This document shows positions 20,738 through 28,156 of a stretch of DNA of 64,000 nt, in pieces. The notes beneath the pieces were generated by a model. The model was not told where the DNA came from. It did no database searches and saw nothing but the letters and a program-made list of their open reading frames with translations. This DNA comes from Clostridium hydrogeniformans DSM 21757. GTDB taxonomy: Bacteria; Bacillota; Clostridia; Clostridiales; Clostridiaceae. A program made the position numbers and the translations under genes. How positions within the stretch are numbered: position 1 is the first letter of the stretch; each line of letters begins with the position of its first letter. The DNA is taken from assembly GCF_000686705.1 (NCBI RefSeq), contig NZ_KK366006.1, positions 32,035 to 96,034 on the forward strand, given 5' to 3'.

Positions 20738-21090
20738 AGTCTCTCACTCCTAAATGGACTTTTTCTTCTACTTCGTCTTTTAGCTATTCTCTTATTGTCT
20801 AAAACTTCCTTTAAAATAATGGCATTTCTTAAAGAATCCTTATCTAGGGTTATTCCTTTAGGTTCTTCTAGGCTTATATTAGATAAACTAGGTGAATTAC
20901 AAACTTTTTTTTCTTCTTTCTTAAAGATATTATCTTCTTCACATTCACTATCACTTTTCTTAATCTTATCTTTCTTTAACTTAGTTATATCTTTATTAAG
21001 TCCTTTAAGCCCTTCTTTTCCAATCTTATTAATACCATTAGCTAAAAAATCTTCACTAAATCCTCCAAAGAACATTTCTAAAAGTCCCAT
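20734..21090 (-). CDS. small charged protein between floA and the regulator, unknown function
   Basis: 118 aa from ATG at 21090 (ribosome site aaagggtg; a GTG at 21099 is part of that site). N-terminus GLLEMFFGGFSED is hydrophobic, the middle is Lys/Glu-rich, and the C-terminus is strongly basic (KRRSRRKSPFR) after SLRNAIILKEVLD. No known domain. It begins 18 bases after floA and overlaps the regulator gene, so it belongs to that operon. Position recalls the small gene that follows floA in Bacillus (yqfB), but I see no proof of homology. Confidence 0.7.
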   Translation of the reverse strand: MGLLEMFFGGFSEDFLANGINKIGKEGLKGLNKDITKLKKDKIKKSDSECEEDNIFKKEEKKVCNSPSLSNISLEEPKGITLDKDSLRNAIILKEVLDNKRIAKRRSRRKSPFRSERL

Positions 21091-21108
21091 AACTATCACC
21101 CTTTATAA

Positions 21109-22092
21109 TTAATTATCCCTTTTATCATTTGAAGAGTTTATTTCTGATCCACCATCAGACTTTGATATACTATTTCTCATGTTTGTATCTGCTACAACAT
21201 TTTGCATATCATAATAATCCATTATTCCAAGCTTTCCTTGCCTTAAGGCATCTGCCATTGCCCTTGGAACTTCTGCTTCTGCTTCTACAACAGCTGCTCT
21301 CATTTCTTGTTCACGAGCTACTGCCATTGCCCTTCTTTCTTCCGCCTTAGCCTGTGCTATATTCTTATCAGCTTCTGCTTGAAGAGTTTGAAGCTGAGCT
21401 CCTATATTTCTTCCAACATCTACATCTGCTATATCTATAGATAAAATCTCAAAGGCTGTTCCTGCATCTAATCCCTTAGATAAAACTACCCTTGATATTA
21501 AATCTGGGTTTTCAAGAACCTCTTTATGGGCTGATGCACTACCTACAGTAGTTACAATACCTTCTCCTACTCTAGCAAGAACAGTGGCTTCTCCAGCACC
21601 TCCTACTAACCTTTCAAGATTAGCTCTTACTGTAACCCTTGCCTTAACAAGAAGCTCTATTCCATCCTTAGATACTGCTGATACATTAGGTGTTTCTATA
21701 ACCTTTGGATTAACACTCATCTTTACAGCCTCTAAAACATCACGGCCTGCTAGATCTATGGCAGCTGCTTTTTCAAATAAAAGTTCTATATCTGCTCTTT
21801 GAGCTGCTATTAATGCATCTACTACTGTATCTACATTACCACCTGCTAAATAGTGAGCTTCTAATTGATTAACACTGATTTGAAGTCCTGCCTTAGTAGA
21901 TTTTATAAGTGGTAATATTATTCTACTAGGAGAAACTCTTCTAAGTCTCATACCTATAAGGTTTAAAATTCCTACCTTGACTCCTGCAGCAGCTGCTGAT
22001 ATCCAAAGTCCTAGTGGAACAAAAGTAAAGAAAAGAATTAAAAATATAATTATTACTGATGCTAAAATACTAATTCCTACTATACTGTCCAT
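21109..22092 (-). CDS. floA: flotillin-like protein FloA
   Basis: 327 aa, usual length for the UPF0365/YqfA family. N-terminal membrane hairpin (about 5-45), [24 protein letters not shown]-type middle, and an Ala/Glu-rich coiled region [31 protein letters not shown] (in parts about 240-275). FloA organises membrane microdomains and affects secretion and signalling. It follows nfeD by 51 bases, the usual pairing. Confidence 0.95.
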   Translation of the reverse strand: MDSIVGISILASVIIIFLILFFTFVPLGLWISAAAAGVKVGILNLIGMRLRRVSPSRIILPLIKSTKAGLQISVNQLEAHYLAGGNVDTVVDALIAAQRADIELLFEKAAAIDLAGRDVLEAVKMSVNPKVIETPNVSAVSKDGIELLVKARVTVRANLERLVGGAGEATVLARVGEGIVTTVGSASAHKEVLENPDLISRVVLSKGLDAGTAFEILSIDIADVDVGRNIGAQLQTLQAEADKNIAQAKAEERRAMAVAREQEMRAAVVEAEAEVPRAMADALRQGKLGIMDYYDMQNVVADTNMRNSISKSDGGSEINSSNDKRDN

Positions 22093-22143
22093 AATTACAC
22101 CCCTCTTTTAATTTATTTTTTGGTTTATAATTTATTTTATTAT

Positions 22144-22644
22144 TTATAACTTTTTTACAACTATTCTTCTTCCTTGAACTTTTATAACTTTTATTTTTTC
22201 ATTAAGTTCTATAAAGTCTCCTTCAGAAACCACATCCATTCTAACTCCTTGAAAATCTGCTGTTCCAGAAGGCCTTAAAACTGAAGTGGTAGTTCCCTCT
22301 TTGCCAATAAAGTAATCTAAATCTTCTGTTCCTATATATCCTCTTTCTTTGTCTAACTTCTCCTCTAATACAACATTAGTTATTTTTCCTTTTGTAAATA
22401 GAATTAACACTATAGTAAAGGCTATACCTAATATTGCTAATATTATAATTGTAAGAATTATCATCTGGGTCACAGTATTAGCTGTTAATATTATTGCAGC
22501 TAATAAAACAATTCCTCCAAGTATTCCTGGTATTCCAAATCCTGGTATGAACATTTCTAGTATAACCAAAGCTATTCCTACAAGAAACAATATACCTTGT
22601 ACAATAGTAATGCTTCCTACTAATGTTTCTATTACCATCCTCAC
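22144..22644 (-). CDS. NfeD-family protein, short form
   Basis: 166 aa: three to four hydrophobic segments (about 12-85) with the FIPGFGIPGILGG motif, then an OB-fold domain (about 105-166: GKEGTTTSVLRPSGTADFQGVRMDVVSEG in parts) typical of NfeD. It lacks the ClpP-like protease half of long NfeD proteins. NfeD partners flotillins. Start is GTG at 22644 or ATG at 22638; ribosome site gagagg fits either. Confidence 0.92.
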   Translation of the reverse strand: MRMVIETLVGSITIVQGILFLVGIALVILEMFIPGFGIPGILGGIVLLAAIILTANTVTQMIILTIIILAILGIAFTIVLILFTKGKITNVVLEEKLDKERGYIGTEDLDYFIGKEGTTTSVLRPSGTADFQGVRMDVVSEGDFIELNEKIKVIKVQGRRIVVKKL

Positions 22645-22753
22645 ACCGCCTCTCTTATTTAATTATTCTTTTCTTAAGTAAATAATACCTTTATTTAAAT
22701 ATTTTAAAATCCTTTTTCTTTAAACAATACAGTTTTAAACATTAAATGTCTAA

Positions 22754-23632
22754 TTAACCTATTGTACTTTTAGGAAAGAAACCTTTAAATGTAGTAATAA
22801 CTTCATCACTAAAAAAACTTATTTCTCCGTTATATTCTTCCACTATGTCCCTTACAATAGATAACCCCATTCCAGTCCCTTTCTCTCCTTTAGTTGTAAA
22901 CCCTGTATTAAAAATCTTCCTACTTTGCTCTTCTGATATTTTAGGACCATTATTAGAAATAAGAAACTTATAGTTCTTTATATCCTCTAAAATTTCAATG
23001 GTAAGCTCCCTATTATCTTCCTTAAGATTTAAGGCATATATAGCATTATCTATTATATTAGAAAGAACCCTACAAAACTGCCAATCTGGAACTGAAAGTT
23101 CCTTAAGGCTTGTGCTTACATATAGGTTCACATTTATATGATTTTTTTCTCCATGAATAAGTTTTGCTTGAAGCAAGGCATTTATTGCTGGACTCTTAGT
23201 TTTAAGTGCCTTATTTACTCTTATTACATCTTCATATACCTTTTCTATATAATCCTTTGCTTCATCATGCTCCTCAAGTTCCATAAGGTTGTATATTATT
23301 TGAAGATGATTCACAAAATCATGCCTTTGTCCTCTTAAAGTTTTATTTAAATTACTTAAATCCTCTATAGTCTCTATAAGACCTTCACTTTTCCCACTTC
23401 TAAAAATAAATGAGTATAAAAATTTAATAGTAAAATACACATTAATTAATACTATAGATATTATTATATAAAATATGATTCCTCCACTTATATAGGTGAA
23501 ACCATGATAACTTTCTTCTCCATAGGAAACTAAGTTATATAAAGCTATAATAGCCAAGGTAATTACTAAAATTAGGTTTACTATTATTGATGCAATTAAT
23601 AATTTTTTTACACTTGCTTTATTTCTTTTCAT
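22754..23632 (-). CDS. sensor histidine kinase (GHKL, SpoOB/NatK-like)
   Basis: 292 aa. Two membrane segments (about 10-32 and 47-75) with a very short outer loop, then LRGQRHDFVNHLQIIYNL (His104) typical of kinases paired with LytTR regulators, N-box NIIDNAIYAL and G-box GTGMGLSIV. With so little outside the membrane it may sense membrane state or a partner protein rather than a soluble ligand (inference). First gene of the unit running through nfeD and floA to the regulator at 20000-20737. Confidence 0.88.
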   Translation of the reverse strand: MKRNKASVKKLLIASIIVNLILVITLAIIALYNLVSYGEESYHGFTYISGGIIFYIIISIVLINVYFTIKFLYSFIFRSGKSEGLIETIEDLSNLNKTLRGQRHDFVNHLQIIYNLMELEEHDEAKDYIEKVYEDVIRVNKALKTKSPAINALLQAKLIHGEKNHINVNLYVSTSLKELSVPDWQFCRVLSNIIDNAIYALNLKEDNRELTIEILEDIKNYKFLISNNGPKISEEQSRKIFNTGFTTKGEKGTGMGLSIVRDIVEEYNGEISFFSDEVITTFKGFFPKSTIG

Positions 23633-23701
23633 ATGTCACCTCTTACATAAAGCGCTTACTACTTTAATTCCTATTAATAAATTCTATTAATTGTTTACAT
23701 T

Positions 23702-23710
23702 ATTATAACA
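23702..23710 (-). promoter_or_regulatory. promoter of the kinase-nfeD-floA operon
   Basis: Extended -10: TG T TATAAT on the minus strand, about 75 bases before the kinase start, immediately after the cadA terminator. No clear -35. Confidence 0.5.
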
Positions 23711-23734
23711 TATGATTTAAAAATAGTTTGTCTA

Positions 23735-23773
23735 AAAAAAGGAAACCTAACAAAAGATAGGTTTCCTTTTTAC
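23735..23773 (-). terminator. cadA terminator
   Basis: AAAAAGGAAACCTA / TAGGTTTCCTTTTTTT, 8-base loop, seven Ts on the minus strand. Confidence 0.9.
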
Positions 23774-23778
23774 TTATA

Positions 23779-26193
23779 TTATTTTATTTTCAATATTCTC
23801 ATAGAATTTAGTACTGCAATTAAAGTTACTCCTACATCTCCAAATACAGCTTCCCACATAGTAGCATACCCAAAGGCACTTAAAATTAATATTACTCCTT
23901 TAACACCTAAAGAGAATATTATATTTTGCCATACTATATTGCTGGTTTGTTTAGCTATTGTTATAGCTCTTGCTATTTTAGAAGGTTCATCTGTCATTAT
24001 AACCACATCTGCTGCTTCTATAGCTGCATCTGATCCAACACCTCCCATAGCTATTCCAACATCCGCTCTAGCTAAAACTGGAGCATCATTTATTCCATCT
24101 CCTACAAAGGCTATTTTTCCATTCTTAGACTTTCTACTATCTATTTCTTCTAATTTTTCAACCTTATGCTGTGGAAGAAGTTCTGCATAGAATCTTGTAA
24201 GTCCTAGGCTCTCTGAAACTATCTTAGCAACCTTTAAACGGTCTCCTGTTAACATTATGGTGTCTTTAATCCCCAAAGACTTAAGCTTACTTATAGCTTC
24301 TTTTGAGTCTTCTTTTATTTCATCAGATATTAAAATATATCCTCCATAAACTCCATTTATAGCAATATGAATAACAGTTCCTGGCTCTTCTACTTCTTTG
24401 TATATTATTTCTTCCTTCTTCATAAGCTTGTCATTTCCAGCTAGTATTTTCTTTCCATTCATTATAGATTCTATACCAAGTCCTGAATGCTCGTAAAATG
24501 CGCTTACCTTATTCTTATCTATATTTTCTCCAAATTCAGCTACTATAGATGTTGCTATAGGATGGTTAGAATAGCTCTCTGTATAAGCAGCATATTCTAA
24601 TAGTTCATTTTTATTTATCCAGTCCTCATTATTTATTTTAGTTACCTTAAATACACCTTTTGTTAAAGTTCCAGTCTTATCAAATACTACAGCTTCCACA
24701 TTTTTTAATGCCTCTAAATAATTTCCACCCTTTATAAGAATACCATTTTTAGATGCTGCCCCTATACCTCCAAAGAATCCTAAAGGTATAGATACAACTA
24801 AAGCACATGGGCAAGATACCACAAGGAAAACTAAAGCTCTATATAACCACTGACTAAAATTACCATCTCCTGTTATAATAGGAGGTAAAATTGCTAATAT
24901 TAATGCACATATAACCACTACTGGAGTATAATATCTAGCAAATTTAGTAACAAATTTCTCTGTAGGTGCTTTTTTAGCTGAAGCATTTTCAACTAAATCT
25001 AGTATTTTAGATATAGTTGACTCTCCAAACTCTTTAGTAACCCTTATTCTTAATATACCATTCTTATTAATAAATCCACCTAAAATCTCATCGCCTTCCT
25101 TAACATCTCTTGGAAGGGATTCTCCTGTTAATGCTGAGGTATCTACTTGAGCATTACCTTCAATTATTTTTCCGTCTAGAGGTATCTTCTCTCCTGGTTT
25201 TACTATAATTATTTCTTCTTTATATACATCATCAGGAGATACTTTTAATTCTTTATTATTTCTTATAACAACGGCATAATCTGGTCTTATATCCATTAAA
25301 TCTGAAATAGACTTTCTTGATTTATTTACTGCCATGCTTTGGAATATCTCTCCTATTTTATAGAATATCATTACTGCTACGGCTTCTGGATATTCTTTTA
25401 TAGCAAAAGCTCCAAGGGTTGCAATACTCATTAAGAAGTTTTCATCAAATACTTGACCTCTTCCTATATTCTTTGCTGCTTTTAATAATACATCTCCACC
25501 TACTAATATATAACTTATAAGAAAGAAAATAGTTGATACCCAATACATGTTTTTAAGAACTAATGCAGCAACAAAGAATGCACTTCCCACTGCAAATTTC
25601 ATTATTTCTGAATTATCCTCTGATTCTTCCTTAACCACATCTTTCTTTTTACTAACCTTACCTCTAGGATTATTACTTATATTAATAACCTTAACTTCTG
25701 GTTCTAACTTATAAACTATATCCTCTATACTTTTTATTAAATCCTCATTTTTTGCACCCTCTTCAAACTTAACCCTAAGCTTTTTAGATACAAAATCTAA
25801 TGAAGAATCACTTATTCCCTTAAGTCTTGAAACCTGTTTGTCTATTTTTCCTGCACAATTAGCACAATCTAACCCTTCTAAAAGTAAAGTAGCATTATAA
25901 GACTCCTTAGCCTTTCCATTAACTACTTTTGTAGGCTTTTTTATTTGAGGTTTTTTAGATGGTTTCTTCTTAGGTATAACCCTAACATCTGGTTCTAATT
26001 CTTTTACTATAGATATTATAGCTTCTTCTATATTCTTCGAATTCCCTTCTTCTGTTAATGAAACACTTAAAGTCTTGTTTACAAAGTTTATATTAACATC
26101 CTTTGCCCCTTCTAACTTTGATACCTTATCTTCAATTTTCATTGAACAAGAAGCACAATCTAATCCTTCTAAAACAAACTGTTTTTTAACCAT
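23779..26193 (-). CDS. cadA: heavy-metal P1B-type ATPase (Zn/Cd/Pb exporter, CadA-like)
   Basis: 804 aa with two N-terminal metal-binding domains, GLDCASC (Cys13, Cys16) and GLDCANC (Cys110, Cys113), separated by a Lys-rich linker. Then eight membrane helices with the transport motif SCPCALVV, the phosphorylation site DKTGTLTKG, the SNHPIA motif and GDGINDAPVLA. The CPC motif with CadC-type regulator upstream fits export of Zn(II), Cd(II) and Pb(II). Two metal domains are one more than in many CadA proteins. It starts 13 bases after cadC. Confidence 0.93.
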   Translation of the reverse strand: MVKKQFVLEGLDCASCSMKIEDKVSKLEGAKDVNINFVNKTLSVSLTEEGNSKNIEEAIISIVKELEPDVRVIPKKKPSKKPQIKKPTKVVNGKAKESYNATLLLEGLDCANCAGKIDKQVSRLKGISDSSLDFVSKKLRVKFEEGAKNEDLIKSIEDIVYKLEPEVKVINISNNPRGKVSKKKDVVKEESEDNSEIMKFAVGSAFFVAALVLKNMYWVSTIFFLISYILVGGDVLLKAAKNIGRGQVFDENFLMSIATLGAFAIKEYPEAVAVMIFYKIGEIFQSMAVNKSRKSISDLMDIRPDYAVVIRNNKELKVSPDDVYKEEIIIVKPGEKIPLDGKIIEGNAQVDTSALTGESLPRDVKEGDEILGGFINKNGILRIRVTKEFGESTISKILDLVENASAKKAPTEKFVTKFARYYTPVVVICALILAILPPIITGDGNFSQWLYRALVFLVVSCPCALVVSIPLGFFGGIGAASKNGILIKGGNYLEALKNVEAVVFDKTGTLTKGVFKVTKINNEDWINKNELLEYAAYTESYSNHPIATSIVAEFGENIDKNKVSAFYEHSGLGIESIMNGKKILAGNDKLMKKEEIIYKEVEEPGTVIHIAINGVYGGYILISDEIKEDSKEAISKLKSLGIKDTIMLTGDRLKVAKIVSESLGLTRFYAELLPQHKVEKLEEIDSRKSKNGKIAFVGDGINDAPVLARADVGIAMGGVGSDAAIEAADVVIMTDEPSKIARAITIAKQTSNIVWQNIIFSLGVKGVILILSAFGYATMWEAVFGDVGVTLIAVLNSMRILKIK

Positions 26194-26206
26194 TTTTTCC
26201 CCTCCT

Positions 26207-26563
26207 TTACTCCAATATGTGATTTAATCCTTGATGGAATATCTTTTTAACATGATCATCTGCTAATGAATAATAAATAACCTTTCCGTCTCTTCTATTT
26301 TTCACAAGTCTTGCATTTTTAAGCACTCTAAGTTGGTGAGATACAGCAGACTGACTTACACTTAAAAGTGATGATATATCACAAACACACATTTCATCTT
26401 GAAAAAGTGCACATATTATTTTAATTCTTGTACTATCTCCAAAAACCTTAAACAATTCAGCTAAATCATATAAAACTTCATCTTCTGGTAATGAATTTTT
26501 AGCTTTTTTTACAACATCTTCATGTATAATATTACATTTGCAAGCATCTATTTTATTTTCCAT
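26207..26563 (-). CDS. cadC: ArsR/SmtB-family metal-sensing repressor (CadC-like)
   Basis: 118 aa winged helix. Metal ligands of the CadC alpha3N site are visible: Cys8 and Cys10 in the N-terminal arm, and Cys59 and Cys61 in MCVCD. A second (alpha5) site may be formed by DDHVKKIFHQGLNH. Recognition helix SVSQSAVSHQLRVLK. It should repress cadCA until Cd, Pb or Zn binds. Operator at 26579-26604. Confidence 0.92.
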   Translation of the reverse strand: MENKIDACKCNIIHEDVVKKAKNSLPEDEVLYDLAELFKVFGDSTRIKIICALFQDEMCVCDISSLLSVSQSAVSHQLRVLKNARLVKNRRDGKVIYYSLADDHVKKIFHQGLNHILE

Positions 26564-26578
26564 ATCTCTCCTCCTTTA

Positions 26579-26604
26579 AACATATGAATATATATTCATA
26601 TGTT
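26579..26604. promoter_or_regulatory. CadC operator
   Basis: Perfect 26-base palindrome with half-site AACATATGAATAT, between the -10 box and the cadC ribosome site. Matches the TATGAA..TTCATA style of ArsR/SmtB operators. Confidence 0.85.
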
Positions 26605-26611
26605 CATTCTT

Positions 26612-26640
26612 ATTATATTACTATTATATTATTATTTCAA
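26612..26640 (-). promoter_or_regulatory. cadCA promoter
   Basis: TTGAAA (26640-26635), 17 bases, TATAAT (26617-26612): close to a perfect sigma-A promoter, which would need tight repression. Confidence 0.9.
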
Positions 26641-26680
26641 GTTTAATTTACTTATATAAATGTAAATTTACTTTAACCTA

Positions 26681-26699
26681 AATAGGAATGATTCCTATT
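26681..26699. repeat. 9-1-9 palindrome of Fur-family style upstream of cadCA
   Basis: AATAGGAAT G ATTCCTATT, perfect. About 40 bases above the cadC -35 box. The 19-base one-centre layout resembles Fur/Zur/PerR boxes but the letters are not a known box. Nothing else is seen between 26700 and 26842. Confidence 0.5.
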
Positions 26700-26842
26700 C
26701 GCTCAATAACTTCATATCTCCCTATTATAATCTTTAAGCTAAAAATAAGAATTACAAATATTTTTAAGGTAATATATTATATTTATAGATATCCTCTAAT
26801 TTTAAGAAAGATTTTCTATAAATTACTTTTAATTCATTAAAT

Positions 26843-26898
26843 AAAAAAGATGAAATCACCTTATATGCTTATGCCTTATGCATATAAATAATTCCATC
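26843..26898 (-). terminator. terminator of the LytTR gene
   Basis: Outer arms GATG.AAT and inner TTATATGC/GCATATAA, then TTTTTTATTT on the minus strand. Confidence 0.75.
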
Positions 26899-26921
26899 AT
26901 TTTAAACTTATATTGTAATTT

Positions 26922-27623
26922 CTAATTATTAGAAAGCACATACCTTATTCTTTTAACATAAGCTTTACTTACAGGTATTGTTTCATTTAAATCTTTTAAA
27001 TTAACTTGTTGATTCCTATAACTATATATTCTCCCTTTACTTAATATAAAACTCTGATGACATTGGACAAAATATGATAAATCTAATTGATCTTCAAGTT
27101 CTTTAAATGTTCCATAATATTCTAATACTCCATACTTATGAACTACTCTTATTTTTCTTAAAATTTTTTCAAAATAATAAATATCTTTATATTTTAATTT
27201 ATACAGGTTATCTTTAGTATTTATTATAAAGTTTCTATTATCTAAATTTAAAACCTCTAGGCTACTTATCCATTTTTCTCCCTCAGTCATAACCTCAATT
27301 ATTGACCCTTCCTCTAAAGGTTTCATAATATATTGAAATGATCTAATTTTAAAAGCTTCATAGGCATATTCCCTAGTTGAACTTACTATTACTATCAATG
27401 CATTATTATTATACCTTCTAAATTCCTTTAACCTATTTATTATTTCTTTGTTATGATCCTCTAATTCTAGAAAAATCATATGTATAGTTTCTTTATGTTT
27501 TAAAATAACTTCATTAAAATTTGTGAAAAATTCAGCCTTCCACATCCTTAAATCTTTATCATTTAATATCAAATTCTCTATTAATCCAAGATTCTCTCCT
27601 ATTATTAAAGCTTTACGCCTCAT
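26922..27623 (-). CDS. LytTR-family regulator with degenerate receiver domain
   Basis: 233 aa. C-terminal LytTR DNA-binding domain is clear (about 130-233: YFVQCHQSFILSKGRI). The N-terminal half has the receiver layout and keeps the MKP lysine (about 102), but the phospho-acceptor aspartate is replaced by Glu53 (IFLELED) and the usual acid pair is Gly9-Glu10. It therefore probably is not switched by phosphorylation; Glu may mimic the active state. No kinase gene is adjacent. Ribosome site agaggtgag is rather far (about 9 bases) from ATG. Confidence 0.85.
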   Translation of the reverse strand: MRRKALIIGENLGLIENLILNDKDLRMWKAEFFTNFNEVILKHKETIHMIFLELEDHNKEIINRLKEFRRYNNNALIVIVSSTREYAYEAFKIRSFQYIMKPLEEGSIIEVMTEGEKWISSLEVLNLDNRNFIINTKDNLYKLKYKDIYYFEKILRKIRVVHKYGVLEYYGTFKELEDQLDLSYFVQCHQSFILSKGRIYSYRNQQVNLKDLNETIPVSKAYVKRIRYVLSNN

Positions 27624-27978
27624 ATATCCCCACTCACCTCTTTACCGAATGAAACTAAAAATCAAATTAAATTATTTTCATTTAATGTAAACTTAGCTAT
27701 TTATTTCCCAAGATAATTATATCAAATTTTTCTAAAGTTTTACATATTTTAATTTAATATGTAATGTCCTACATATTATCATAACTTTTAATCTTAATTT
27801 CTTACCTTTTTCTTTGAAACTCCTCTAAATCTCCTAAGTTTATACCTTGTAATTTCCCACATAATAACATTGCTATTTAATTAGTTTTATACAATATTTT
27901 TAAGGTAACTATTATTTAATATCCTAAGTAACACATTAAACTATGTTTTTAATATAAAACTATGAGTTATGATTACAA

Positions 27979-28028
27979 TAAAAAAAGGTTATCCTAAAAT
28001 GCATAGATATGCATTTTAGGATAACCTT
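27979..28028 (-). terminator. strong terminator of the amidase/NlpC-P60 gene
   Basis: Perfect 20-base arms (27985-28004 and 28009-28028), loop AGAT, with seven Ts on the minus strand. Confidence 0.9.
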
Positions 28029-28040
28029 CTCTTAAATAAA

Positions 28041-28088
28041 ATTAAACTACAATTCATGTGAAGTTTTCCCACTTGATTGTAGTTTAAT
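28041..28088 (-). terminator. first of two tandem hairpins behind the amidase/NlpC-P60 gene
   Basis: ATTAAACTACAAT / ATTGTAGTTTAAT with an inner partial stem (AAGTGGG/CTTCAC). T-run weaker than in the next hairpin. Confidence 0.6.
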
Positions 28089-28156
28089 CTCTCCTTTAAA
28101 ATTTACATCCCTTATACCACCTAATAAAAAAATATATTGGAATTGTAAATCCTAAA

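Larger units (their letters stand above)
27624..28156. other. 530-base intergenic region
   Basis: No coding frame supported. Right part holds two tandem hairpins (27985-28028 and 28041-28088) behind the large hydrolase gene; left part is plain AT-rich DNA that must hold the promoter of the LytTR gene. Confidence 0.6.

Noticed and set aside
23645-23665. Catabolite (cre) site AGTAAGCGCTTTAT before the kinase gene
   Set aside because: Core AAGCGCTT fits, but both flanks miss the consensus; too weak to list.
27985-28028. 20-base perfect inverted repeat as an insertion-sequence end
   Set aside because: Loop of four, T run on the minus strand and position behind a gene make it a terminator; no transposase found.
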